From Acidimicrobiales bacterium (GTDB taxonomy: Bacteria; Actinomycetota; Acidimicrobiia; Acidimicrobiales; JAKAVM01): DNA of 57,827 nucleotides. A program made the position numbers and the translations under genes. Shown in pieces: positions 19,012 through 28,335 of the stretch. Each line of letters starts with the position of its first letter. The first letter of the stretch is position 1. Location of the stretch: positions 1 through 57,827 of the forward strand of contig DAIDHF010000016.1 in assembly GCA_027452005.1 (NCBI GenBank), given 5' to 3'. Below the pieces are notes generated by a model, which saw nothing but the letters and a program-made list of their open reading frames with translations, did not search any database and had not been told where the DNA came from.

Positions 19012-19086
19012 TCGGGGTGCCGGGATTTGAACCCGGGACCTCCTGCTCCCAAAGCAGGCACGCTAACCAAGCTGCGCTACACCCCG
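19012..19086 (-). tRNA. tRNA-Pro (anticodon TGG)
   Basis: On the minus strand the sequence folds into a full cloverleaf. The acceptor stem is CGGGGTG paired with CACCCCG; the anticodon stem-loop is CCTGC-TTTGGGA-GCAGG with anticodon TGG; the T arm contains GGTTCAAATCC. The discriminator is A and the 3' CCA is not encoded. It sits just upstream of the response-regulator gene on the same strand. Confidence 0.95.
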
Positions 19087-19349
19087 TAGGTTGCCCAAAT
19101 AGTTTGACCACAGCTCATGTGGTCTTAGTTGAGCTGCCCGTGGCCGCCACCTAAAGCGTAGTACCTGCTAGTAGTGTCTGGCAAAGGTGGTTTTGGGTTT
19201 CCTGCGACTTCCCAGAAACGCGCCTTACACCCCTGTCGTAGCCGAGTGGGACAATCGTGCAATGAGCACCGATGAGTTGGGCTGGATCTCTTGAGTGGGC
19301 CCCACTTCAATAATGCACAGACCTCGCAGCCCAGGAAGGCCGACCCGCT

Positions 19350-22300
19350 ATGATACATAGCGTGTCACCTGAGGGCGAAGCGGAACTCGGACCCAACAAA
19401 AGAGATAGTTCGCTAACTAAACTAGCCGAACTAGTCCGAGACGTTCGCAAGGCCGATCCCATGACCCAGATACTTGTCGTTGTTCCCTCTAGGGTGTCTC
19501 AGATCATTATCCGAAGATCTCTCGGAAAATTCATTGCTCAATCGAGCCCTCAAATATTAGCTTCATCCGGCGCGGCGGGTGGACTTTTCAACGTTCGATT
19601 TATTTCTTTTGATCAACTTGTCCAGCTCGCAATAGACAACTTTGGTTTACAGGTAGTTCCCAAACTTAGCCAGAGTCAATACTTGGCGTCGCTCTTGGGA
19701 AGTTTGAAAAAACATAATCATGGACTTTCTCGTTTATCGGGCAAAACTCGCCTAATTGACGAGCTTGCTGGTCTAGTCACGGGCGTCTATTTGAATAAAA
19801 TTGAACTATCAGCTGGGACAACTGACAAAGATTCTCCTGCCAAATTCGTGTCAAACATTTTCAACTCGATGGACCAACAAGTAAAAAACAGACTACCGGG
19901 TTCCGAAAAAGTTGCCTTACAAACATTTCTTGAGACTCATTGCAATCACCATTCGGAATCTGGACAAAGCCCTCCAAGTGAGCTGCTGCGCCCCACCGGT
20001 AAACTCGGGCATGTTATTTTCTATCATTTTGAGCCAGCTTCTACGGTCGACCAACAGCTCTACGACGCCTTTCAGTTATATTTTAGATCTAGCATAAACC
20101 AATCGAGCGATAGGGCTTATAGTATTTCTTTTCCAGAGCTTGATTTCGGGCGCCTAACCAATACCCCGGCCACTCTACGGGCAGTCAGCTGTCCAGAGCC
20201 CGAAGAAGAGGTCGCAAGTGCAATCAGAAATATAATTTCATCTCTTGAAAAAGGGACATCAGTTGAATCAATCGCACTTTTGTTTACCTCGGAAGTTCCT
20301 TATCGCCAGATAGTAAATGACCAGCTTACCGGCGCTGGTATTTTGTTCAACGGAAGTTCTGAGTTTTCATTGAGCCAAAGTGTAACCGGCAAGTTCCTAC
20401 TAGGTCTCCTTGCACAGTCATGTAGTCCGTTCAATCTACTTAATTTTTGCAACTGGGTGGCCTCCAGCGGGATTTCGATCTATTCCGACCAGGAGGATCA
20501 AGACTTTTTTACTCCAAGTGAACTTGGCCGAATCATGTTTGAAGCGGGCAGACGCGAGGGGGTTGGCTCTTTGGACTCATTGGTCAGGTTGCACGTATCT
20601 GGCGGCAAATATAAGACCGAGACACCATTAAGTGGTGCGGCAAAATCAGGAGCCAACCAGCCCATGCGCACGGTACTTGCTCTTGCTAACGATCTTGCGA
20701 ACCACATTCACCAAATCTCTAGGTGCAAGACCTGGAGTGAGGTGTCTTCAACACTGGTTGACGCTCTGTCGCACTTTTACTCATCTCTCGAAGATCGAAG
20801 TACAGTTCAACGACTGGAGCAATTTAGAGAGTTTGGCCTTGGTGCGGCCAGTGAAGATCATTTCAAAAGCTCCCTTGGGCCGACTTCATATTATCTTTAC
20901 GGATCTGGGCAACGAGATATGCTCTTTCAAAAGTCCCTTGAAGTGCTCGAAGAACTCTCAAGTGTCGACGAACTCGGTATTGAGTTAGACATCAAGATCG
21001 TAATAGCGGTTTTGAGCGTGGTCATGTCGAAGGTTGTCTTGCGAATTGGAAAGCTCGGAACTGGGCTTACCACTGGACCGCTTTATCTGGCTGGCCAGGT
21101 TGCCTGGAAGGAGGTTCACTTACTGGGGTGTTCAGACGCTTGGCTCCCGAGTTCGGGTAAAAATGCTCCGGGCTTTAGCCAAGGAGACAGAAACCTCGAA
21201 AACTTTCAGTCAGACTTGAGACGTAATCTTAGAGCCGTACAGAAACAGAGTCTGTTGAGAATGATATCAACTGGTGAAGATGTCAATCTGTATTTTCCAC
21301 GTTCACACTCGTTAAGCGCGGCCATATCGTATCCGTCAACCTGGATCAGGCAAGCCCTAGAGGGCACCCTAGCACAGTCAAAGAAAGTTCGATCTGTCGA
21401 TGAATCTCAAGAAGAGTTCACTATGGTTGGTGTGGTTGAACCAGTTGATCGTCCAAAAACCGTGTTTTCCTTTGAGACAGTTGACGAGTGCTTTTCGGGA
21501 GGGGGAAAACCACTTTCACTTCAAGATTTCGATACTAGTACTTTGGTTGATTTTTTACGGCTACATCGAGACTATTCCGAGCATTTTCTAGTAACAAGTG
21601 GTCATCTGAAAGGAAGCTACAAATCGATCCTCCATAGGCAGGGAAGGCAGTTTTCAACCTTCGAGGGTCGGATACTTCCACAAAGCCAGATTTCCTCCCC
21701 GGAAAGTAAACCTGAGGACAACACTCGGATACTTGAGACATCACCAACTGGGCTACTTGGTTACCTTGGTTGTCCCTACTCATTTTTCTTGTCGAAGGTG
21801 ATGCGCTTACCCGGAAGAGATCCATCTGAGGGTCCACTAACTGTATCTCCCCTGGAAAAGGGATCTTTGATCCATGAAATACTACATCACGTATATGCTC
21901 AGAATTTTAGAAATAGCTCTCTCGAAGAACTGCAAAAAGCGACAAATTCAGGTACCAACTTCGATCCCTCAATTAAGGACGAAACGATTACCTTGGACAA
22001 GATGTTAACGACTCTGGAATCGGTAGAGATCGAAAAACTAGTTGCCAAAACCCACACAATTGCTTGCCTCCCAGATGAATTAAAAAGGGTCGTAATTGAA
22101 GATATCCGGTCGGCCGTGGCTGGATATTTAGAACTTGATTATTTTCGGCGTGCCCAAGGAGGATTTGTTCCCAATAGTTTGGAACAGTCATTTGTTTATT
22201 GGTCAATTGATAACGTAACGAACTCATATGAGGAGATGAAACGTCACGGTCTTTCAAATGGACTGTATTCGCACGTCAGCCTACGTGGGCGTATTGACAG

Positions 22301-22814
22301 GATCGATATTAAGTCAAACGAGGAGCTCTGGATAATCGACTATAAGACGGGTAGTAAAAGTTCGGACACTGAAGTACAGCTTGGAACCTACTGTTACGTT
22401 GTTTCACAGATCATTCCCCGGGCCAAGTTGCATGCAGAGGTCCACTACGTCAGAACCGGGCTTGTTCCCGAATATAGCTCCATTGATTTTGATGCAACTT
22501 TACAAGAGAAAACCAAGGTTGTTTTAGGAACCACGATCGCCAATATTCAGGCCGGTAACTTCCCACCAATTCCCCGGGCTCAGGGTCAGTTTGGACCTAG
22601 ATTGTTTCCAATTGAACAAGACCGAGACTTTGTGGGTTCTTCCGTACAAACCGGCGAATTCCAGAGAGAGGTTAGCTGCGCAAACTGCGACTATAACGAG
22701 GTCTGTTCAATAGATCGTTTCCGACGCTGGTCAATCATTAGTAAGGACCAAGAACTAAGTTCACTCGTTGGGGAAGAGGATCTACTAGGTCCAGAGGCAG
22801 TACATGACCTCTGA
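19350..22814 (+). CDS. AddB-like PD-(D/E)XK nuclease / inactive helicase subunit
   Basis: 1154 residues from ATG 19350, with AGGAAGGCC upstream. Overall layout resembles AddB or actinobacterial RecB-like nucleases: an N-terminal helicase-like half (PMTQILVVVPSRVSQ), without a recognisable Walker A GxGKT motif, and a C-terminal nuclease domain. The nuclease shows conserved His in GSLIHEILHHVY, GRIDRID, and D-Y-K in LWIIDYKTGS (about 997-999). Cysteines 808 (GCPYSFF), 1110, 1113 and 1119 (C-x2-C-x5-C) match the 4Fe-4S staple of AddB nucleases. It overlaps the AddA-like gene by 11 nt, so the two form a heterodimer for double-strand break end processing. AdnAB is the alternative family in actinobacteria. 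Confidence 0.8.
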   Translation: MIHSVSPEGEAELGPNKRDSSLTKLAELVRDVRKADPMTQILVVVPSRVSQIIIRRSLGKFIAQSSPQILASSGAAGGLFNVRFISFDQLVQLAIDNFGLQVVPKLSQSQYLASLLGSLKKHNHGLSRLSGKTRLIDELAGLVTGVYLNKIELSAGTTDKDSPAKFVSNIFNSMDQQVKNRLPGSEKVALQTFLETHCNHHSESGQSPPSELLRPTGKLGHVIFYHFEPASTVDQQLYDAFQLYFRSSINQSSDRAYSISFPELDFGRLTNTPATLRAVSCPEPEEEVASAIRNIISSLEKGTSVESIALLFTSEVPYRQIVNDQLTGAGILFNGSSEFSLSQSVTGKFLLGLLAQSCSPFNLLNFCNWVASSGISIYSDQEDQDFFTPSELGRIMFEAGRREGVGSLDSLVRLHVSGGKYKTETPLSGAAKSGANQPMRTVLALANDLANHIHQISRCKTWSEVSSTLVDALSHFYSSLEDRSTVQRLEQFREFGLGAASEDHFKSSLGPTSYYLYGSGQRDMLFQKSLEVLEELSSVDELGIELDIKIVIAVLSVVMSKVVLRIGKLGTGLTTGPLYLAGQVAWKEVHLLGCSDAWLPSSGKNAPGFSQGDRNLENFQSDLRRNLRAVQKQSLLRMISTGEDVNLYFPRSHSLSAAISYPSTWIRQALEGTLAQSKKVRSVDESQEEFTMVGVVEPVDRPKTVFSFETVDECFSGGGKPLSLQDFDTSTLVDFLRLHRDYSEHFLVTSGHLKGSYKSILHRQGRQFSTFEGRILPQSQISSPESKPEDNTRILETSPTGLLGYLGCPYSFFLSKVMRLPGRDPSEGPLTVSPLEKGSLIHEILHHVYAQNFRNSSLEELQKATNSGTNFDPSIKDETITLDKMLTTLESVEIEKLVAKTHTIACLPDELKRVVIEDIRSAVAGYLELDYFRRAQGGFVPNSLEQSFVYWSIDNVTNSYEEMKRHGLSNGLYSHVSLRGRIDRIDIKSNEELWIIDYKTGSKSSDTEVQLGTYCYVVSQIIPRAKLHAEVHYVRTGLVPEYSSIDFDATLQEKTKVVLGTTIANIQAGNFPPIPRAQGQFGPRLFPIEQDRDFVGSSVQTGEFQREVSCANCDYNEVCSIDRFRRWSIISKDQELSSLVGEEDLLGPEAVHDL

Positions 22815-25800
22815 TAATGAAAATAAGATTGAACAGATCCGCTCTAGGTTGGACTCCACGCTGTTTGTTGAGGCGGGAGCGGGGACGGGAAAGACTTTTG
22901 CCTTGGTCGAGAGGGTGTATGGTCTAATTGCTACAGGTAAGGCCGAACTTTCAAGTATTGCAGCTATTACCTTTACCGAACTTGCCGCATCTGAGTTAAA
23001 AGACAGAATTAGGCTTCGAATACTACAAGCTTTTGAGGACGTCTCTTTACCTCAAGAGGTTCGTGATCGATGTGAGAAAGCCCTTAGTTGTGTTGATGAG
23101 GCAACAATCTGCACGCTTCATTCATTTGCGAAGAGAATTGTTGACCGTTGTAGCTTTCGGATAGGACTACCGGTGAACCTAGAAGTACTTGATGATGATC
23201 AATCCCAACATGATTTAGTCGAACAGTGGACGCGTTTTTGCGTTGCGTTTTATAAGGTAGATCAAGATACTCCAGAACAGGTTACCGTCAAAGATTCAAT
23301 TGCTCTAGGATTGTCGATCCACAAGCTCTTTGAGGTAGCCAAGTATCTGCGAGGTAACTGGGACCTAATCGATCAAGACAAATTATCAACTAGCCGGTCA
23401 ACCACAAGGTCATCTTGTCTAGGTAATGACGAACTTGCAAACCTCTTGAAGTCTTCTTTAGGCCAGATAGAGGAAATTCGTAAAGTTGCTCAGGACAACG
23501 GCGTGCCCCCTGGAGATACCCTGGCAAAATACCTTGAAAAATATGACAAGATAATAGAACTCCTCAATACGAGTGATCGGAGGCTTGACAGACTAACAAC
23601 CTTGCGAATACTTGCGGCTAAGCAATTTTCGGTATCGACCACAAGATTGGGAAACAAATCCCATTGGCCGAAGAACTACTTGGATCAGGCCAGAACAACG
23701 ATACAGGAAGTTCACGACACGATAAATCAGACCATTGGCGCAGTAAAGTCTTCTTTCTTGGACTACGCCTTGGATGAGATCCGAAAGTTTACACTAGAAC
23801 AGGTAAGGCGTAGATGTTTACTTGGCCAGCTTGATTTTCATGATCTTCTTGTTATAGCTATGAGGGCACTTGAAGACCAACAGATTAAGGCTGAGGTAGT
23901 GTCGTTATGGAAATATCTTCTGATAGATGAGTTTCAAGACACCGATCCCATACAGGTAGAAATTGCATCACTATTATCGGGTGGAGTGAGATCTGATGAT
24001 CCCGAACTCTTTAACTGGAGGTGTCTAGAAGAAGGTAAACTATTTTTTGTTGGGGACCCAAAGCAGTCAATCTATAGATTTAGGCGGGCGAACATTGAGA
24101 TTTACGAGCGAGTAAAGAGTGCGCTGAAGCTACAAGGTAAGGGTACCTTAGTTGATTTGGACCTCAACAGGCGTTCTGTGCCCGAGATTCTTTCCTGGGT
24201 GAATAACGTTTGCGGGTACCTGTTTGAGAATGACAATGACGGGGCTCAAGTCCAATACTCTGAACTTCGTCCCTATTTTCGAACAGCATCTTCATCTGGT
24301 CTAGAGGCACTCCCCGGAACTCAAGGCCCAGAAGTGGGTCGTGATGATATCCACTTGACTGGGCATTCTGTCAGCACAATCGGTGATGTTAGTGACGAAA
24401 GTATATTAGTTACCCGAAAACTTGAAGCTATCTCAGTTGCAAAAGCATGCCAATATGCAGTGAATTCGAAATGGGAAGTAAGAACATCGCATAACGGCGA
24501 CCCATTCAAGCGCGTGTGTACTTATGACGACATTGCAATCCTGATTGAAGATCGCAAGATCTTAGGTCATATGACAGATCAACTGTCTGCACTTGGCATT
24601 CCTTACAAGATTGAGTCTGTGTCTATTGCCTTTAGCTCGAAGTTGATTGCCGAACTTATCACGGTCTGTCGGGCAATTGTAACTCCTCGCGACGAACTCG
24701 CGGTATTTGCGTATTTACATACCTCTATTGTTGGAATGTCTGATCAGGAGTTGTTTGAGTTCCGCCAGGCAGGGGGGAGGTTTGACCCTTTTGAAGGTCG
24801 TGAAGAAATCTTGTCAAAGTTTGAGGCCATCAATAGGTATTTGTCGGTCTTGGGAGACCTACACCATCTTTCCCAGAGTGTTCCAGTCAATGACCTTGTT
24901 GGGAGAGTAATCCGCATATTTAGGGTGTTTGAGCTAGCAGTCCTTGAGAGTCACAGCTATCGCGACACCTGGATTCGGCTCCGCTACTTTCTCGGTTTGG
25001 CACGAAACTATTCTCGGTCTTTTGAGCCAAAAGTCGACTTTTCCGAGGGTGGTCAAGCCGGTATTGTCATAGATCTTGAGAACGTACTTGGCCTAGGTAA
25101 GGGTGAGACGGATCTATTCATAAACCCGATGGATCAAACTAGCTACAGTGACGGAACCTTGCTTGGGTTTGTTCGTTGGATCCAACCACAACTGTCGAAA
25201 CGAATCTCCCTACACGACGGTTCGTTTTTCGGCGACAGGGACATGATGGATCCATTCTGGAAGCTCCCGTCATCTGCTATGGATGATTCCGTTGACGAAC
25301 TTGCCTTGGGTCCTCTACCCGGGAAAACTTCAAGGAGACCTATGATTCCTAGTCCTGGACGGGTTCGTATATTGACCATTCACGCGGCAAAAGGACTTGA
25401 GTTTCCAGTTGTTTTTGTGGTCGGGTTGGGAACAGCTGAGTTGTCTCAATCAAGAGATAAAGTTGTTCGGGCGATTGCGGGGGATTGCGAAGTAAAGCTT
25501 ACACTTGATCCAATTGACAACCAATATCTCCCCAATGCTACTAAGACTCCCATGAAAAATGAAGTAGCTACCGAGGAATTCGCAAATGCCTATCTGCGGG
25601 AATCGGTAGCTGGTGCGGCTGAACGGGTACGTCTTTCATATGTTGCGTTTACTAGGGCCAGGGATCACTTGGTAGTAAGTCTTTATCGAAGTTCAAAATC
25701 TATTCTTGCCCAAAAGATAGTCGAGGCCTGTACCGATCGTAATTGTCACCCGAAATCTTTAGATGCTGAACTTGATTTGGTCCCTAATGAGGTATCTGCT

Positions 25801-26652
25801 AGTGATCATTCTGTCAGGGTTCCGGGCTCATTCCAACGCGACGATCTTGAATTGCAGCTTGATCACCGCGATAACTGGGTAAAATCCCAGGAAAGTGTTT
25901 TAGAATCGGTATCGAGAACGAGAACAGTCAGCGCTAGTGTTCTTGCCTTGGAGTTTGCCAAAAGGCAATTTCCGGGGCCAGTTCTTTTACAGGAAGACGA
26001 AAGCGACTATGACAACTTGACGGTGTTGTATGAAGTTCTAGAATCGCGAAGCAATCCTCAAAATGACCGGGTTGAGACCGACTATAGTGCTAAGAGGGAA
26101 ATCGCATTTGATCCGATCTTGTCCAGGAATATCAGTCAGAAGATTGGTCAGGTCGTACACACAGCTCTGTACCGTGCTAACTTTTCTAATTTGGATATTA
26201 CCTTGGAAAGGTGCTTCGAGGACGAAATTACCAGGGGCATGGGCAGCCAAGATAGAGCCAGGATTGGCGGACTCATACGGTCCGCGTTTGAGTCAACCTG
26301 GGTAGGTCTCATAAATCGTGGAGCGCAAAACTGGCGCGAAGTGTACGTGTCAACTTTGGTTGGAGAAGTCCTAGTTGAGGGTTTCATTGATCTGGTTGTT
26401 GAACGAGACGGGTTGCTCTGGGTTATTGACTACAAGACTGACAGAGTAAACTCCGACTTCCAGCTAGATAAGTTGGTTAAATACTATTCGGTTCAATGTG
26501 CCTGTTACGCACTTGCCCTTGGAACGTCTACTTCACGACTGATTGGTGGGTGCCAGCTTGTTTTTCTAGATGGCGCTGGGCAAGCCCCTCGCGAGGTTGA
26601 GGTGGAGGACCTAAAGCGTCTGATGGACGAACTAATCTCGACTCATGCTTGA
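22804..26652 (+). CDS. AddA-like UvrD-family helicase-nuclease
   Basis: 1282 residues, close to the usual 1200-1250 of AddA. SF1A motifs in order: I (AGAGTGKT, 24-31), Ia (AAITFTELAASELKDR), II (LIDEFQDTDPIQ, about 374-383), III (FVGDPKQSIYRFRRA), IV/V (ILTIHAAKGLEFPVVFVVG) and VI (LSYVAFTRARDHLVVS). The C-terminal RecB-like nuclease motif is LLWVIDYKTDR (D1209-K1211), preceded by VGEVLVEGFIDLVVE. It is an ATP-driven 3'-5' translocase with a nuclease and pairs with the upstream gene to resect DNA ends and promote RecA loading. All helicase motifs appear intact. Confidence 0.88.
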   Translation: MTSDNENKIEQIRSRLDSTLFVEAGAGTGKTFALVERVYGLIATGKAELSSIAAITFTELAASELKDRIRLRILQAFEDVSLPQEVRDRCEKALSCVDEATICTLHSFAKRIVDRCSFRIGLPVNLEVLDDDQSQHDLVEQWTRFCVAFYKVDQDTPEQVTVKDSIALGLSIHKLFEVAKYLRGNWDLIDQDKLSTSRSTTRSSCLGNDELANLLKSSLGQIEEIRKVAQDNGVPPGDTLAKYLEKYDKIIELLNTSDRRLDRLTTLRILAAKQFSVSTTRLGNKSHWPKNYLDQARTTIQEVHDTINQTIGAVKSSFLDYALDEIRKFTLEQVRRRCLLGQLDFHDLLVIAMRALEDQQIKAEVVSLWKYLLIDEFQDTDPIQVEIASLLSGGVRSDDPELFNWRCLEEGKLFFVGDPKQSIYRFRRANIEIYERVKSALKLQGKGTLVDLDLNRRSVPEILSWVNNVCGYLFENDNDGAQVQYSELRPYFRTASSSGLEALPGTQGPEVGRDDIHLTGHSVSTIGDVSDESILVTRKLEAISVAKACQYAVNSKWEVRTSHNGDPFKRVCTYDDIAILIEDRKILGHMTDQLSALGIPYKIESVSIAFSSKLIAELITVCRAIVTPRDELAVFAYLHTSIVGMSDQELFEFRQAGGRFDPFEGREEILSKFEAINRYLSVLGDLHHLSQSVPVNDLVGRVIRIFRVFELAVLESHSYRDTWIRLRYFLGLARNYSRSFEPKVDFSEGGQAGIVIDLENVLGLGKGETDLFINPMDQTSYSDGTLLGFVRWIQPQLSKRISLHDGSFFGDRDMMDPFWKLPSSAMDDSVDELALGPLPGKTSRRPMIPSPGRVRILTIHAAKGLEFPVVFVVGLGTAELSQSRDKVVRAIAGDCEVKLTLDPIDNQYLPNATKTPMKNEVATEEFANAYLRESVAGAAERVRLSYVAFTRARDHLVVSLYRSSKSILAQKIVEACTDRNCHPKSLDAELDLVPNEVSASDHSVRVPGSFQRDDLELQLDHRDNWVKSQESVLESVSRTRTVSASVLALEFAKRQFPGPVLLQEDESDYDNLTVLYEVLESRSNPQNDRVETDYSAKREIAFDPILSRNISQKIGQVVHTALYRANFSNLDITLERCFEDEITRGMGSQDRARIGGLIRSAFESTWVGLINRGAQNWREVYVSTLVGEVLVEGFIDLVVERDGLLWVIDYKTDRVNSDFQLDKLVKYYSVQCACYALALGTSTSRLIGGCQLVFLDGAGQAPREVEVEDLKRLMDELISTHA

Positions 26653-26676
26653 TGACGGCAAAAAAGCATGTAAACT
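26649..26676 (+). promoter_or_regulatory. Candidate promoter for the sulfocyanin-like gene
   Basis: TTGATG (26649-26654), a 16-nt spacer and TAAACT (26671-26676) resemble a sigma-70-type -35/-10 pair, about 38 nt upstream of ATG 26714. The same bases could form a 10-bp stem with two G-U pairs (26649-26658 with 26675-26684), so a hairpin at the end of the helicase gene is the alternative reading. Confidence 0.35.
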
Positions 26677-26713
26677 GTCGTCAATAAATGTCAAGATTAT
26701 ATAGAAGATTAGG

Positions 26714-27274
26714 ATGATTTCGAGCCGAGCATTGATCAGGATTTTTCTGATTGGACTAGTAGTCTTTGGCTTGGCCGGTTGTGGATCTAGTGGACACCAC
26801 AAGGTCGTAGGCTCTCCGGCCCAGCTTCGGCACCTTCCACCTCCTGCGAACCCCACGCAGGCCTCAGCTAAGTTTCCATTGGTAGCTAAGTCAGGCCAAC
26901 GTCTAGTCGAATTTTACGTTCAGGCCGGAGAAAATAACGGTTTTGATTTTAATGGGGACTCAAATGGGAAACTAAAGTTGGACATACCCTTGGGTTGGAC
27001 TGTGGAGATATTCTGTCACAACTCGGCAAGTTCCTTGTATCACTCGTGTGCAGTGGTGAGTGGTGCGTCCGCCACGTCCCCGGTGTTCCCGGGCGCAAGT
27101 GTTCCCAATCCCCAGGAAGGAATCAACCCTGGATCGACTCAAAGCTTTACGTTCGTTGCATCGCAGGCTGGGAACTTCCGGTTGGTCTGCCTGGTTCCCG
27201 GGCATGAGTCAGCTGGAATGTGGGGCACGGTAGTTGTGTCTTCTACAATAACCGATCCCGAGTTGCTTTCGTAG
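26714..27274 (+). CDS. Sulfocyanin-like blue copper lipoprotein
   Basis: 186 residues with a lipoprotein signal peptide and lipobox LAGC (Cys23). The mature part is a cupredoxin domain of the sulfocyanin type: the family motif FDFNGDSNGKLKLDIPLG (77-94), then a first ligand His110 in SLYHSCAVV, and the loop LVCLVPGHESAGMWG giving Cys159, His164 and Met169, the complete type-1 copper set with C-x4-H-x4-M spacing. Sulfocyanins are known from acidophilic archaea and iron-oxidising acidophiles, where they carry electrons from respiratory complexes or Fe(II) oxidation. The lipid anchor places it on the outside of the membrane. A promoter-like TTGATG-N16-TAAACT lies upstream. Confidence 0.85.
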   Translation: MISSRALIRIFLIGLVVFGLAGCGSSGHHKVVGSPAQLRHLPPPANPTQASAKFPLVAKSGQRLVEFYVQAGENNGFDFNGDSNGKLKLDIPLGWTVEIFCHNSASSLYHSCAVVSGASATSPVFPGASVPNPQEGINPGSTQSFTFVASQAGNFRLVCLVPGHESAGMWGTVVVSSTITDPELLS

Positions 27275-27294
27275 TTGTCGTCAAAAGTTCATCA

Positions 27295-28335
27295 ATGAAG
27301 ATAGCTCAAATTGCACCGGTCTGGTTTCCGGTTCCCCCTTCCGGATACGGCGGTATTGAGCTCATTGTATCCATTTTGGCTGACGGGCTTGTGGACTTGG
27401 GCCATGATGTAACTCTATTTGCTGCAAAGGGGTCATCAACAACAGGAAACTTGGTTACGCCACTTAGTGAGGTCCCCGATCCTCGGGACCTTGGGAATGT
27501 CTGGTTTGATACTATGCACTGTCTTAGAACCTACCTAGAGATTTTGGAAGGCGACTATGACATAGTGCATGATCATTCGGGGATAATCGGACCGGCGATA
27601 GGAGTTATGGCCGCTAAAGCAAGCCGGCGATTCGTCCTTGCCCACACCCTTCATGGACCCTGGACACCTCAGGGGGGAGCTTACTATCAATCAATTGACA
27701 ACCTAGTTGAGCTTATTGCGATCAGCCACACCCAGATGAGCGACAATCCTCATGTTAGGTACTCCGGGATGGTATATAACGGAATTGACATTGGTTCATA
27801 CCGCTTTGAAGGCCGCAAAGAAGAGTTTTTGGTATATATAGGTCGGGCAAATCCAGACAAGGGTCCGGTTCACGCGATTAAACTGGCCAAGGCCACTGGA
27901 CACTCACTGAAAATGGTCCTAAAAAGAAATGAACCAAATGAGCGTGATTACTTTGAATCTGAGATTGCCCCGATATTAGATGACTCTATTGAAGTCGTCC
28001 AAAATATTTCACATGATGCAAAAGTAGACCTTTTGTCCAGAGCCAAAGCGATGATCTTTCCAATTGCCTGGCCGGAACCCTTTGGTCTAGTCATGGCCGA
28101 GGCCATGGCCTGTGGAACTCCGGTTATTGCCGGTAAATGGGGAGCGGCCCAAGAGCTAGTCCTACCTGGTGAAACTGGCTACCTGTGTCTTGATGACTCA
28201 GACTATATTGAAGCACTGAAGAAGGTGACAACAATTGATCCGGCTCGCTGTCGTGCGTGGGTTGAAGAGAAGTTTTCGTCTGAGGTCATGGTAGCAGGCT
28301 ACGAGGCTCTGTTTGCGAGGCTCCTAGGGAGATAG
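27295..28335 (+). CDS. GT4-family glycosyltransferase
   Basis: 346 residues from ATG 27295; an open frame to 27220 overlaps the preceding gene. The GT-B fold is shown by the N-terminal [20 protein letters not shown] donor/acceptor loop, and by the C-terminal EX7E motif region [20 protein letters not shown], which binds the nucleotide-sugar. [10 protein letters not shown] and [11 protein letters not shown] are typical GT4 linker motifs. It is cytoplasmic and acts as a retaining glycosyltransferase on a lipid, protein or small-molecule acceptor; the sugar and acceptor are not predictable. Its last 50 nt overlap the end of convergent clpB. Confidence 0.88.
   Translation: MKIAQIAPVWFPVPPSGYGGIELIVSILADGLVDLGHDVTLFAAKGSSTTGNLVTPLSEVPDPRDLGNVWFDTMHCLRTYLEILEGDYDIVHDHSGIIGPAIGVMAAKASRRFVLAHTLHGPWTPQGGAYYQSIDNLVELIAISHTQMSDNPHVRYSGMVYNGIDIGSYRFEGRKEEFLVYIGRANPDKGPVHAIKLAKATGHSLKMVLKRNEPNERDYFESEIAPILDDSIEVVQNISHDAKVDLLSRAKAMIFPIAWPEPFGLVMAEAMACGTPVIAGKWGAAQELVLPGETGYLCLDDSDYIEALKKVTTIDPARCRAWVEEKFSSEVMVAGYEALFARLLGR

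Noticed and set aside
18932-19111. N-terminal extension of the response regulator
   Set aside because: The extra codons read through the tRNA-Pro gene; ATG 18931 starts the conserved receiver domain.
19291-19310. Imperfect palindrome TTGAGTGGGCCCCACTTCAA in the 19087-19349 gap
   Set aside because: It lacks a T-run and no gene ends there in a suitable orientation, so a terminator or operator call is not supported. I see no gene in this gap; a 77-codon minus-strand frame has no recognisable features.
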